64,000 bases of DNA, taken from Hymenoscyphus infarciens. Taxonomy: Eukaryota; Ascomycota; Leotiomycetes; Helotiales; Helotiaceae. The notes under the pieces were generated by a model. It was given only the letters and a program-made list of their open reading frames with translations, was not told the origin of the DNA and made no database searches. The translations under genes and the position numbers were made by a program. The stretch spans positions 1 through 64,000 of the forward strand of contig LLCB01000025.1 in NCBI GenBank assembly GCA_001414345.1. The letters are read 5' to 3'. This document shows, in pieces, positions 12,521 to 25,440 of this stretch. How positions within the stretch are numbered: the first letter of the stretch is position 1; each line of letters begins with the position of its first letter.

Positions 12521-15500
12521 ATAAGAGGTAGATGTTATATATTATATAACGATGTCGTATATCTAACGCTGCTTTAAGTTAAGCTTCTTAACGTGAGATA
12601 ATATAGAGAAATCTATAGTAGACTATCTAAGGTATAGTAGTTTTATCTTTTTAAACTAAGTAGGTGTGATTTCGTATTTATTAACATATAGGCTCTAGTT
12701 AAAGGACTTATTAGCTATTCTCTTATCTAATAAATTAAGATCTTAGAGATGTCTTATCTAGTCTATAGATTTCTAGGTAAGGCTTAACTATAATTTGTAA
12801 ATATTATTAGCTTAGGAATTAGACTTAAATTTATTATTATCTTCGTCTAGTACTTCGACAGGTTTAAATCCGTTAGTTTAAAAATTAGAGTATTGTCGAT
12901 AATTAACGTAATTATAGAGATAGTATTAAAGCAATATAGTAAAATCTATAAATTCTATCTTAGGTATTCTATAAGTGTTTTTAAAGAGAAGTAATTATTT
13001 AATTTCTCTAAATAGATAATATAATATTATCTTTATATAAGAAAAATTTTTAAGGTCTTTAGTAGGTAGGTATTTAGGAAAGTAATTAATAAGCTAGTTA
13101 GGTGCTCTCTTTCTTAGAGTATACTTCTTAAAATCGAATGTTTAGATAAAGAATAGAAGAGTAAGATCTTTATAATACGTTAGCCTCTCTATATACTTTT
13201 ATAATATAGATTTCCCCTTATACCTTAAGTCTAATTTATTCTTAAATATATATAAGGATTAAGCTATTTCTAGTTAGTAATCTAAATTAATAATCTATCT
13301 AGAACCTTATTATAATAGAAGGTTTAGAAGTAGGTAATAGATTTCCTAGACAGAATAGTCTCTCTTACTTATAAAGCTACTTATTATTTTAGATACTAGT
13401 AAGAGTAGAGGCTTAGTAGAATTAAGATAGAGTAGAATATTTTTCACTATATTAACATATGTCTTAGATCTCTTGTTAGACTTAGAATACGACTTAGAAA
13501 TATAGTTTCTTACTACTTCTAACCTAGTATATAGAGTAATATTATGATTTACTTTCTACGACATAGTTAAAAGCCGATTATAGGGATTTATAGTTAGGTG
13601 ATTTCGAATTAGTAAAAATATCAAGAATTTAGAATTCTTATTATTATTAATAGTAGATAACTTTTGAATTTCTTAAGAGAAGTTAAATTAGTAGAATTTT
13701 TACCTATCTTATAAGCTAGGTTTTAGATAGAGGTAATATAATTCTATATACTTATAAAGTTAGATATAGTTTAATAGTAATAATAATTATCTAATAGTAT
13801 TCTCCTTATCTTAAGAGAAAATTAATATTAGTATTTAGTCTTTTTTAGAAAAGATACTAGAGTTAACTATAGATACGTAAACTCTCTAATATATTATAAA
13901 TAAATTTCTAGACTATTTATCTAGAAGCTTTAACTAGTTAGTAGAACGGTTTTAGAATTATTATAGGAAATGTACTTACGTCTAGTTCTAGTACGTCCTT
14001 AGTCTAAAATATCCTATAATTATAAGAGGAACCTTAGTCTTACTATTTATATCTATTTTAATAATTAAATATACTAAACTTAGGCTTAATAATATAATCT
14101 CTTAAGATAATAAAGCGTTTATAAAAATAATATATAGTAATATATAGATTCTCTTAAAGTAAGACATAAGCGAGCCTCTAATAAGACTCGGTTATTACGT
14201 TTTTCTAGGAATTATAATTAAGGAAATATCTATATAATAAGTTCTAATAATAATTAGCGGCGGAAAATATAAGAAATAAATATAGTTGGCCTAGTGATTT
14301 ATAGTAGCTTTAAAGATTAGTCTTCTTCTTACTCTAAAATAGCCTAGTACCTTAGAGGCTAGCTAAGTAGTAGACTATTAAGTTAAGTAGTAATTAAGCT
14401 TTAGAATTAGTAGGATTAATAAATGCGGATTATAGAGTCTTAATATCAACGTTATAATCTTATTCCTTTTTTATAAAGTAGAACGACTTTTTCTTAATTT
14501 ATATTCTTATTAGAGTATTAAATATAATATGTTAAAAACGGGAATGTTTCGTAAAGTAGTTAGAGTAATGTTTTATTAAATGCTTAACGTACATAGTATA
14601 ATTAATAGGTCTAACTCTAGGTTTAACGAACTCTGTCTATTCTCTTAGAAATAATATAGAGAATACTAGAGATAAGAGAGGTTAAGATTTATTAAACTTA
14701 GTAAGAGGTATTATTTTAAAGAGATAGAAATAGATAGGTAGTATCTTAGAATATTCTATAATAAGATTAGAAATAGTAGTTACCTCGGTCTTCTTCTCTC
14801 TAAGAGTGTTAATAGTTAATAAAGAAAGATTATAATTAACTAGAGGAGTCTCTTATAAGATAACCTAGTCTATTATATTACTATTTATAAGAAGCTACTA
14901 TAAACTCTTATAATAAATCTTAATATCTAAATATCTAGGATGATTTTATTAAAGATATTTAAGCTATACTTAAACTACTAAGCACTAAACTTTAAAGTCT
15001 TTAATAAATTATCTCTTAAAGCTAGGATTTCTAGTAGTATTTAAAGGTCTAAGAATAATGTTTTTAATATCTTATAGAAGAATAGGTAATCTCTTATAAA
15101 CCTTTCTAGTATCTTAAAGGAAGTTATAGACATGTCTAGAATAATTATAAGCTTAACCTCTAATCTAACGTATTTTAATAAAAATTTAGATTCTTAATAT
15201 AAGTATCTTCTTAATCTAAGTAAGCCTTAGTAATTCTAATAAGAGAGAGACATTACTAGAATCTATATTATTATTATTCGATATTAAATATAGTTAATTT
15301 TCTAGTTTATCTTAGTCGCGGTGTCGACATTTATTATAGACCTTAAATATAAGTTAAAGGTTAAACTATACCTTCTTATATCTCTTATAGAACTATAATC
15401 TCTTATATAAGAGCTTCTTATTAAAATCTTAAAGATATTTTATATCTTATAAAGATAAGGCTAGATAGAATAGGTCGTTTTTAGAGAGGTTAAACTTAAT

Positions 15501-17330
15501 AACTAGGTCGAAAGTGTCTAAGGCTTCTTTTTAACGTCTAGCTTCTAGGGATTTTCTCTATAATAAGATACTAAAGTTTAAAATACTAAAGTCTAAAGCG
15601 TTTAATAACTAACGTAATAATATATCTAAGGCTTAAGAGATATTATCTTATTAGATCTCTTAATTTTAGAAGAAGTATAAATTATATATATAATAATCTT
15701 TAATCTTAGAGAATAGGTAGATAAATAAGAGCCTTAATACTTAATAAGACCTATAGTAATACTATTTTAGCTCTATTAAAATAGTTTAATTCGTACCTTA
15801 CTAGTAATAAATATATACTAGATCCTCTCTAGATAAAACCTCTAATAGTTAAGAGAGGATATATATAGTATAATTGAAAAACAGAGATAGGAGAAGAGAT
15901 TTATAGTATCTTAGGATTACTAGTTAGAGGAATACGAATAGTAGTAGTTTAGAGTACCTTAGATAATAACTCCTAATAGAAGCTTTTAATATACTTATCA
16001 CCTCTTAAGATATGATTTCTTTAGAATTATAGTTAGATTTAAATAAGGCTATTATATAATATAATATTAAGTTCTTAGATAAAAAGTCTTAAATATATTT
16101 AATAGCACGCTTATTCTAGAAGGAGGTAAGTATATAAAGGTAAGAGAAAGTCTAGTAATAGGTATATATAGATAAAGAAGTCCTACTCTAAGTTAAATAT
16201 AAAGACTTATAGGTATTACTAGCTTCTCTATATCTTAAGCAGTTCTTTAAATATCGATTCTCTTTATAGTTAAGAAAGTTAAAGGCTTATAGTTTCTATA
16301 ATTAATATTTAGAGTATCTCTACTTAGTTGTTTCTTCTAGAGTTTCCCTCGTAGGAATTTTAAAAGGTATCTTAGAATTATATCTTTAAGCTCTACCTAT
16401 ACTCTAATATAATTTATTTAATAAATTTACTCTCGCGCGTTAATTATTAATAGTCTATAGTAGTAAGGTTAATACTACGAATTTTTACCGCGTACTATTT
16501 TGTTTTAAGCTAATTATAACGCTCTATTTCTCTAAAACCTTAATCACCTTTTTAAGGAATTAGATTTACTACTTAGAGAAGAACGTATTTACGTTTAAGT
16601 AGGAGATAAGGTCTAAGTTGCTAAGTAGGTGAAGGTCGGTCTATGACCTGATTTTTAAGGCATCTACTAAGCGAAGACTCTATTCTTCTAAGCTTATTAA
16701 GTATTTAGTCTTTAATAATAACGTTTACTTATAATAAAGGGTATAATTATTAAGATAGTACGAACTGGTATATTTACTTGTAATAATATTAAAGTATCTA
16801 AGGTAAGCTACGATTACGTCTTCTTATAATATTATATTTACTAATTCTTATATAAAGGCTAGCCTATTTAACGTTATTAAGAAATTAGAATCTAATAAAA
16901 CTCTTAAGATACTAGTAAACAGTATTATACTCTTCTTCTAACGAGTTTCTATAACTAATATTAAATAGTAATCGATAAGTGTAATAAGAATAGAGATAAG
17001 AAGATAATTATTAAGAGTTAGTATACTGTTGATTATATGTCTATAAGCACTTACTAATAGAGTAATCTAGGTGCTAATATATATATTAGAGGTAACTTAA
17101 CTTATATAGCTAAGATAGAGCTAGTCTATAAGTATAACAAGGAATCGGTATAATATAGTAAGTATCTATTACCGTAGTATTCAGTTCCTAGTAGAGCTAA
17201 TATAGAATAGTCTATATAGTAAAGCTAGCTATAGTAAGCGATAATATTTATACCTATATACTAGGAATTAAAAGCAAACGTAGTAATATATAGGTTTCTT
17301 ACCTCGCTGCTTAAAGTATCTAGTTCTAAT
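12521..17330. other. RIP-degraded DNA, probable upstream part of the Pif1-helicase element
   Basis: Minus-strand coding-like stretches continue upstream of the helicase (for example around 13,700-14,500), which would suit the N-terminal half of a Helitron protein, but no Rep motif was identified. A short palindrome (aggtcggtctatgacct, near 16,635) lies beyond. The element's ends (TC at 5', CTRR at 3') could not be placed in such altered DNA. Confidence 0.4.
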
Positions 17331-18300
17331 CTCTAAATAGTAACGAAAACGACGCGATTAACGATAATAGTATTAACTTAGCTCTTAAAATTCTTAAACC
17401 TAAGGAGGTTAATAAGGAGGTTAAGTAGAAGGATCTTAACGATTTACTTAGTATTCTTAAAAGTGCTAATTAAGAGTAGGTAGTAGATGAAAAGAAAACA
17501 CTGGTATAGTTAGTTATTATCGATTTAACCTAGGAAGATAATAAAGAGGATAAGGTTTAAGAACTAGAGTATATAAGAGAGCTATCTTTAATAGAGAGAT
17601 AGTATAATCTCTACGATAGTAAGTACTTTATCTTATTCTATAATAAGTAAAGTTGCTAATAACGAGTAGATAAACTCTAAGAGCTTATAACTATCTATTC
17701 TATCCTTAAAGTAGTTGTTTAAGATACCTTAGGTACTAATAGTAAGAGTAGAGTAGCGATAGAAGATATAGAGGACGAGGGTTAGAGAGGTCTCTAATAA
17801 CTAAGTAAAGGCGATACTATTAAATCTCTAATAGTCTCTTAATTACTACTTATTAACAACTATATATATCTTATTATAGCTAAGGATATCGAATAGAACT
17901 CTAGTAGTAGTAGACGTAGATATAACACGTCTCTCTCTTTATAGCTATATAAAGTTGTTAATCTAGCTCTAGTAAACCGCTTCTTTAATAATAAGAGGGG
18001 TTAACGAGCTATAAGTTCTTAGCGAGTATTAGACGACTATGTTAGCTCTACTAAACCTAAACCTTAGAATAAGTATTAAGTCTAAAATAAAAGCTATCTC
18101 TTACTTTAAGTATAGGTCTTATTAGCCGATAATATTACTATAGTAGACTAACTTTTAGATAACTCTTCTATTACTATAGGTGTTAAGAGAATAGTAGATT
18201 CTAGTAAGAGATATTTTATGTTATTTATTTAATCTTCTACATAGGCTTAATCTATATAGATACTTCTAACGAAGACGAAAAAAAGCGAGCGAAATAGGCT
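17330..18300 (+). pseudogene. RIP-inactivated open frame, charged protein of unknown family
   Basis: A plus-strand frame is readable through TAG/TAA for about 320 codons. It begins with an acidic, Asn/Leu/Lys-rich stretch (NDAINDNSINLALKILKPKE) and continues with KKTLVQLVIIDLTQED and QELITIYSILKVVVQD. Later there are basic clusters. No domain was recognised. The composition is that of ordinary soluble protein rather than random AT-rich DNA, which is the main reason to call it former coding sequence. The ends are approximate. Confidence 0.4.
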
Positions 18301-20899
18301 TAGGCGTAGATAGCTACTTATAGTTATACTAAAGACTAAGAATATTAGTAGTTTTTAGTTTAAAAGATACTCTATATTATTTACTTTATAAATATAGAGA
18401 TGACTAGCTAGCTTATATACTCGGTTAAACTAAATCTATAAAAATATAAAGAAGAATAATTCTCTCGAGTTTTCGTACTCTGTTTCTAACTTACTTAAGA
18501 TAGAATAGTTATATAATATTCTACTATAATCTTATATTAGAGAATAGTTTCTTAATAAAGTAATAAAGCTAGAAAATAGAAAGCTATTATATTACTAATT
18601 TAGTCTACCTATATACTATTTATTATATTATAACTAATGTCTAAACTAATATATAGATATATTGTCTTAGAGAGGAGGGAAAATGCTAGTAATTTTACTT
18701 CTTTATATTAAGTTTACTCTTTATTATCTATTAGAGAAAATACTAGTAATTTTACTTGTTTATATTAACTTTACTTTTTCTATAATTCTTTTTAAATTAA
18801 CTATTAGTAAGAATACTAGCTCTTTTTCTCTCTAATATATAGAGAGAGAAGAATGAAAATAAATGATTTACTTATATTAAACGAATAAAGCAGGTTATAT
18901 AATATAATAAGGTATTAATTAATTTATATTTATTTATTAGACTAATAGATAGATAAGTTCTACTAAGTAATATAATCTTAGAGTATAATATATAAATTAT
19001 CGTAATACTAATAGATTATAGGTACTAGCTGATAGTAGAGATAATTTAGATTATATAACTCTCTCTCGTAGTTACTTATATCTTAACCTTTCTACTTATA
19101 AAGTATATAGCAAATTAGCTCTATAGTAATAGATAGGATAGAAACGACTTATTTAGAATTTAAAACTCTTTATACTCTACTACTTTATTATCTATCTCTA
19201 TATTCTCTTTATTAAGCTAGCTCTTTAGTTGTTTATATCTTTAAAAAATGAGGAAGTATTAACCCGCTTCTGTTATTAACTACTTTTCTTCTTTATATTA
19301 TAAGTTTATAATATGTAATTCGTTTCTATTCTTTCTATATACTCTTAATATCTCCTCTCTTATATTATTCGGTTTTAGATAACGAACTATATATCTAAGA
19401 TAATATATAGCTAATTGCTAACTAAATAACTACTTACTATTAGTCTTAGAAGCATCTAAGGCTATAACGTCTAAGGTTTTAAGAGCAGAGATAGGTTATT
19501 CTATACTATATACTATATACTCTATTATAAGGAATTTTAGGAGACTCTAGGTAACTCTCTATAATACTTCTTCTTTAAACGTAGAGGTTCTTATAAACTT
19601 TTCTATAACTATATCTCTTAATAGAATAGTAGAATCTCTCTCTAACTTTATAAGCGAACTATTAACTTGCTCTATCTACGCTTTATTATAATAGATAAAT
19701 ATAATATAGGAAGTTAATTTAAAGTCTATATATTAGTAGATTAAGGATATAAGACTCTCTTTCTTAATTAGACTTTTAAATATAATATTAGGATTATACT
19801 TTAATAATTTTCCTAATAACTACTTCTTAACTATCTAATTTATATTATTATCCTAGCTTAAATTTAGCTATATAGTCTCTAAAATAGCTTTATAAGCTAT
19901 CTTCTCTATATAATAATCGTAACTAAATAATAGAAGATATCTAGCTATAGCTAAGAGGATATCTAAACTAGTAGTATTCGAATTTTATAAGGGTTAGTTA
20001 GTACTAGGAGGTATACTAGTAGTTCTTCTAGAGTAGATTCGTATACTTCTAAGAGTAGTAATCACTTCGATTAGTTAGTTACTAGCTATGTTAAGGAGAC
20101 TACCTAATAGCTTTATATCTTATAAGTAATAGATATATTCTATATATTATAGTAGCGTAGATATTATAAATCGTTTAACACTTATACTTAAAAGTAGATA
20201 GCGAGATATAAGAGTAGTTAAAAGTAAGTAGACTCTAATAGATTTAGTAATAGAGAGTAGGTCTAAGAGTTACTAAGGTACTCTAGGTAAGTGTGATTTT
20301 TTTTTCTTAATAGAGTAGTTAAGATATTCTTATTATTATTAGGTTACTTTTAATATATAAATAAATACTTCTTATAAGAATTTAAATATTATACTAACTC
20401 GTAAGCTATATAATCTTAGTTAAATTATTTTAAAGCTTATTTTCTTAGATTACTTATTTCTATTATTACTACTACTATATATATAGGTATAAAAGGTCTC
20501 TACTTATTATTAAAATTATTCTATTCATAACTAGCTACCTCTTCTTCTTTTCTATTATTAATAGCTATTTACTATATAAGTAACTACTTAAGACTTTTAT
20601 ACTAGTTACTATTCTCTTGTATTACTAATAGAGAGAGTTTAAACTTATATCCTATTTAGTATATTAACCTTATAATAGGTAAACTACCTAACTAACGTCT
20701 ATTATCTATCTTATCCTTCTAAGAAGTATTACTCTATAAAAGAGCCTCTTAGGTTATTTTATATTAATACTTACTAGTAAAGTCTTATATCTTAAATAAG
20801 AAGGGGTTCTAGTCGCTCTTAATTAGTAATATAGACATTAATAGGAAACTTCCTTCTTTAGGTATCTTAATAGTAATATAAGGTGCTAATTTCTTATCT
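18301..20899. other. RIP-degraded DNA with a pair of TGCTAGTA motifs
   Basis: No gene was recognised. Near 18,680 and 18,735 two similar segments (gaaaatgctagtaattttac and gaaaatactagtaattttac, each followed by tatattaa-ttac) repeat about 52 bp apart. They resemble the motif found in the 90-bp and 78-bp repeat arrays further right. From about 19,200 onward minus-strand coding traces are possible but unassigned. Confidence 0.45.
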
Positions 20900-22350
20900 T
20901 TCTATCTTAGAATTCTAGTAATTACTTTTTAACTATGATCTTCTTTAGGATTAGGCCTTCTAGGTAGATTAGACTCTTTTAGATTTGTCTCTCTATCTCC
21001 TGTTCTTTATGTCTATAGGTGTTCTTTAGCCTCTTCGCGATCGTACTGTAACTACTAAACGCGTATCTCGATAGTCTCGCGTTTGTGATTTCTAGTAGTT
21101 ATAACTTCTTCGTCGACAGCGACTATCTTTAAATCACTAGAGCGTAGATTATTAGTTGTGTCTTTTAGTTCACTAGTTTGAATTTTGAATTTTTTATAGA
21201 GAGTGCTTGTTTAAGGATTAGTAGGCTCTATGTTAACAGAATAGGTCATAAGTATAGCAGGTTCGAATAATTAAGTATTAATCTAGACAGTCTAAAAGAA
21301 TTAGCTTTAAACGAGGGAGTGTTATAAGATATGTATATTATATATATAAGTCGTTCCTGGCTTTTTATCGTAGTTAGATTTTGAATTAACGAATATGTCG
21401 CTGCCTGAGATTTTTCTTCTAGAATAAATATTTCATTCTTATTTATATCGTTACTAGGCTCTGCTTCCTCTAGTATATCTAGAATATCTATACTAATTTC
21501 GAAAGCTAGACCTGCTATTATTAGGTCTATATTATCTAAATTAATTCTATTATTATCCTTACTACTAGAAATGCTTTACGTTTTAGATAGATACTCGAGG
21601 TCGTTGTCTATTTTACTTAAAATGCTTTATACTTGGTACTGTTTAGTAGTAAGCTGTAAACCTCGGTTGTTATGTTTTTTATATTATATAGTTAATATTG
21701 CGTCGTTGTCTATATTACTTCTATTAACTTATAATATAAGATTATGTCTAGAATTTCTTAAACTATAAAACGTAGACTTTATTAGTAGGCCTTTTAGACC
21801 GTTGTTACTATCACCGTCCTCTACTTCTACGTCTTTATACTTATTTAAAATCTCTATAGCCTTATCTAGATCGCTTAGAAATATAGCATCGTTTATAGGT
21901 AAGAATTAGAAGTAGTATTTAAGTATAGACTTCTTCTTACTTACTTTAATCTTATTCTTACTAAGTATTGTCTCTTCTAACTTACTCTTAACTTAAGTTA
22001 AATCCTTAATATCCTCTCTATCTAGCTTTATATAGCTTATATAGATCTTCTATATAGTAACGACCGCGGCTATATTACTAACGGTCGATAGCGTCGCCTC
22101 CTAGTATATAGGTCTCTTTATCTTTAAATTAGATTTAATAAGGTTTAAAAAATCTATATAATAATAACCTCGTAAGTTGCTGGTAAACCTTGGCTTTTCT
22201 ATTATAAGCTTGTTCTTTAGCTTATATTTATAGTAATAGTAAATTACTAGGTTAATAGAGTATATAATTAGTTCTCGATTCTTTATTAGTAGCTTAATTA
22301 AGATGAGATTATTTAGAGCGATATATAGTTACTAACTCTAGATAGTCGTC
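20900..22350 (-). pseudogene. RIP-inactivated acidic open frame, family unknown
   Basis: On the minus strand between about 21,780 and 21,000 a frame runs on through TAG codons, with an acidic, Ile/Asp/Asn-rich sequence (LDNIDLIIAGLAFEISIDIL and ILEEAEPSNDINKNEIFILE) and, at its far end, basic stretches. A 65-codon open frame on the plus strand at 21,571-21,768 is its antisense shadow. No domain was recognised, and ends and splice sites are unresolved. Confidence 0.4.
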
Positions 22351-22980
22351 TTAATACTTAGCTTCTTTCTAATCTAGAATCTTGTTCCTTTTAAGACTTT
22401 AATAGTATTTTTATTAAATATATAAATACTCCTTTAGTATAATATAATTTTAGATAGAAGAGTTTTATATAACTAGGCTTTATTATCTTTATCCTACTAT
22501 ATACGCTTTATAGTAGATAATATGCCTTAGTTATTAGCTCTTTTAGAAGATATAGTTAGGGTTTCTCTATATTAAGAGGTTGATAAGTTATAACTCTTAG
22601 ATTAAAGTTAAGGCCTACTAGATTAGTAAAGTGTCTAATTTAAAAACTAGCGTTCTTAGATAGTTATAAAAAATCATAAGTCGATAAAAGAGTAAGATAG
22701 TACCTAGTCTAAACACCTATATATAGTAGGTACGACTAGATAACTATTACTTCTTATCTACTACTAGAACCTTTAAAACCGGGAAGGTTGAATATCTCTC
22801 TCTATATTATATATATATCCTCTATAATATTTTTTCTCTATCTATTAGATAAAGTAATACTACTTATATATAGTATTATTACTGAAAATTAGAGGGCTAT
22901 AGATAGAGAACCTAGATAGGTTATATATTACTTACTAGTATACGATATCTGAGTCTTAAGATTAAAATATATATATTCTA

Positions 22981-25440
22981 TTATAATATCTCGACATAGC
23001 CGCCGCTCTGCTACCTATCGGCTATAACTTACTATTTAAGATAGTAAAAAGGGATATAAGTATATTAACTAAACTTATATATTAGAGTAGAGAACTCCTT
23101 AGCTCTTTTGTTAATTATACTATTATAAGAGAGAAGAGGCTTAAGAAGAGGGTCTAGGAGTATTATAAAGTAAAGACTAAGTTTAAAAGGTTATATAAGG
23201 TAAGAACTAATCTCGAAAAATCTACTATATATACGTAGATACGTGCTCTTATAGAACCGGAGATCGTTCTACTATTAGATTTTAAACTATCTAAGACGCT
23301 TTATAACTAATACTTTATACTATATTTAGTCTTAAAATCGACCTTTAATATAATTTATATACCGTGAGAGAACGATATTCTAGATTTAAGTATACTTAAT
23401 AAAATTAAATATAATAATCTTATAAGAAAGGCTATAAGGGAAGAGACATAAGTAGATATATTACTATAAGTAAACGTTAATTTAAGAGAGAAACTAGGCG
23501 TAGGACAGAGACTAAGACGGCCTACTATTAGACTAGATTTAGAATATAAAGAGGGTATATTAAATTCTAGCTTAGTAGACGTACTAATACTTAATAAAGT
23601 AGTAAGGAGTACTAGAGCTAATAAAGTTGTCGAGTCCTTAGAGTATACTAGCTATATCTAAGTACTAGAAACCTCTTTAGACCTAGAGGAGTAAAACCAT
23701 CTTATCTCTAAAGAAAACGAGATATTAATAATAGAATTAAAAGCGTTAAATATTAAATATAAGGCTCTTAAAAATAATTTAACTAAACTTATTATAAAGA
23801 ATAGTAAGTTACTTTATAAGAATAGCGATTTAACTATAATATAAGAAGGTTAGTAGAAAGAGAAAAATAAATTATAAGAACGTTGAGGCAAAGACGAGAC
23901 AGTCTTCTATACTAATAGCGAAAAAGACCGATAGCTTAAAGAATATATAGAATATTAAAGAGAGACGGTAGATAAACTAAAAAAGGCTAAGTAGGTGCGT
24001 TACTACTGTGAAATCATCTTCTAATAATTACTTATATAGCGATATTAAGATAAAAATGTTTTATTAAAGCTAATCTTTAATATATTTATAGTAACCCTTG
24101 TCGAATATATAGAACTAAGAACGGCGAACACGAGTTAAGTTATATTTAGGTTAATTATATTATATTCTACTATATAGAAACTATATAATAATACTATCTT
24201 TAACCTACTTATGCTAGTTTGTTATTATTTATAAATAAAACGACTAGATTATTATCTTATTTAAATTCTTATTACTTTGTCTTATTAACTTGAAGGTATA
24301 TAAGATAATATCTTTATAGCTTTACTACTTAACTATACGACTTTTGTAGTTAACTTATAGATAACTAAAGAGGATAGATTTATAGAGGCTACTACTTTAA
24401 TAGTATTTGCTTATATATATTATAACATATCTAGGCGGTTCTTAGAGCTCTTATACGACCTTAAATATTACGATACCATTTATAGACTTATCTAAGGAGT
24501 GGTTATAAAGACTAGGTTTTTAGTATTATTCTAATTCTAAGTTAAGAGGTATTAGTTAACTTTAAACTAGTCGTTGCTTATTAATAGTAACGTAGAAGGG
24601 ATTAAACGAGTATATAATATTAAGGACTATTCGTACTCTTATGTTACTTACTATAGAGAAGACTATAAGGTCTTCCTTATTAGTAAAGAACTAGTAATAT
24701 AGTAGAATAGATACTATTATACCTTTGATTCTCCTAGTTTATCTAACTCTACTTATAATCTTTATAGTAATCTAACTCCTAAGACTAGAATTCGGTGTCT
24801 TATTTATATATATAGCCTTAAACTTAGTACTATTATATAGGAGAGCTAGATATTTTTTCATATTTAATAACAAGTAATAACTAAATATACTAGAATAACT
24901 AGTAAGAAAGATAAAGGTTTATATAGATGCTAATACTAGAATAGATAGAGTAATAGAGAATATTAGTAGATAATAGTTATTCTAATAAAATACGTTAAAG
25001 GTTAGATAGATTAAGTTTAGTGTCTATATTCTTTTACTATCTAGAATAAAGATAATTAGCTTTCTTTCTAATAGCTAATAAGAGTAGTAGGCTTTATATA
25101 GCTTATTAGAATATAATTAAACCTTATTAACTAAATAAAAGGCTTACTATCTGTTAATGTCTATAAAAGATCTGAAATTCTATACGATTTAATAGAATTT
25201 AAGATTATTAACTCGATTTAATCTCCTCTATTTACTTACTAGGATTTCTAAGAGATAATACTTTAATATAAATAGTTAAGGCTTTTAATACTAGATTACT
25301 ATGCTAAAGTAGTAGGATTTTATACTTCTTCTAGTAATTAGTAAATAATAGCTTTATTAGATAGTTTATTATATACTTTGTTAATTATTCATTTGCTTAG
25401 ATATAAATAAAGAAGTAAGAGAGCTAAAAGTATAAAAGTG
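22981..25440 (+). pseudogene. RIP-inactivated long open frame with coiled-coil segment, family unknown
   Basis: Plus-strand frame 1 can be followed for about 820 codons with only TAG/TAA interruptions and a rare TGA. After an N-terminal charged part (VKTKFKRLYKVRTNLEKS) there is a likely coiled coil around 23,700-24,000 (ENEILIIELKALNIKYKALK), then a hydrophobic middle and a region with SKKDKGLYRC. I saw no transposase, reverse transcriptase or helicase motif. It is similar in size to the other unknown frames in this block and may be a duplicated host gene or a transposon protein. Confidence 0.45.

Noticed and set aside
21571..21768. 65-codon plus-strand open frame
   Set aside because: It lies antisense to a longer minus-strand relic frame and has no recognisable domain; hydrophobic content is expected from AT-rich DNA.
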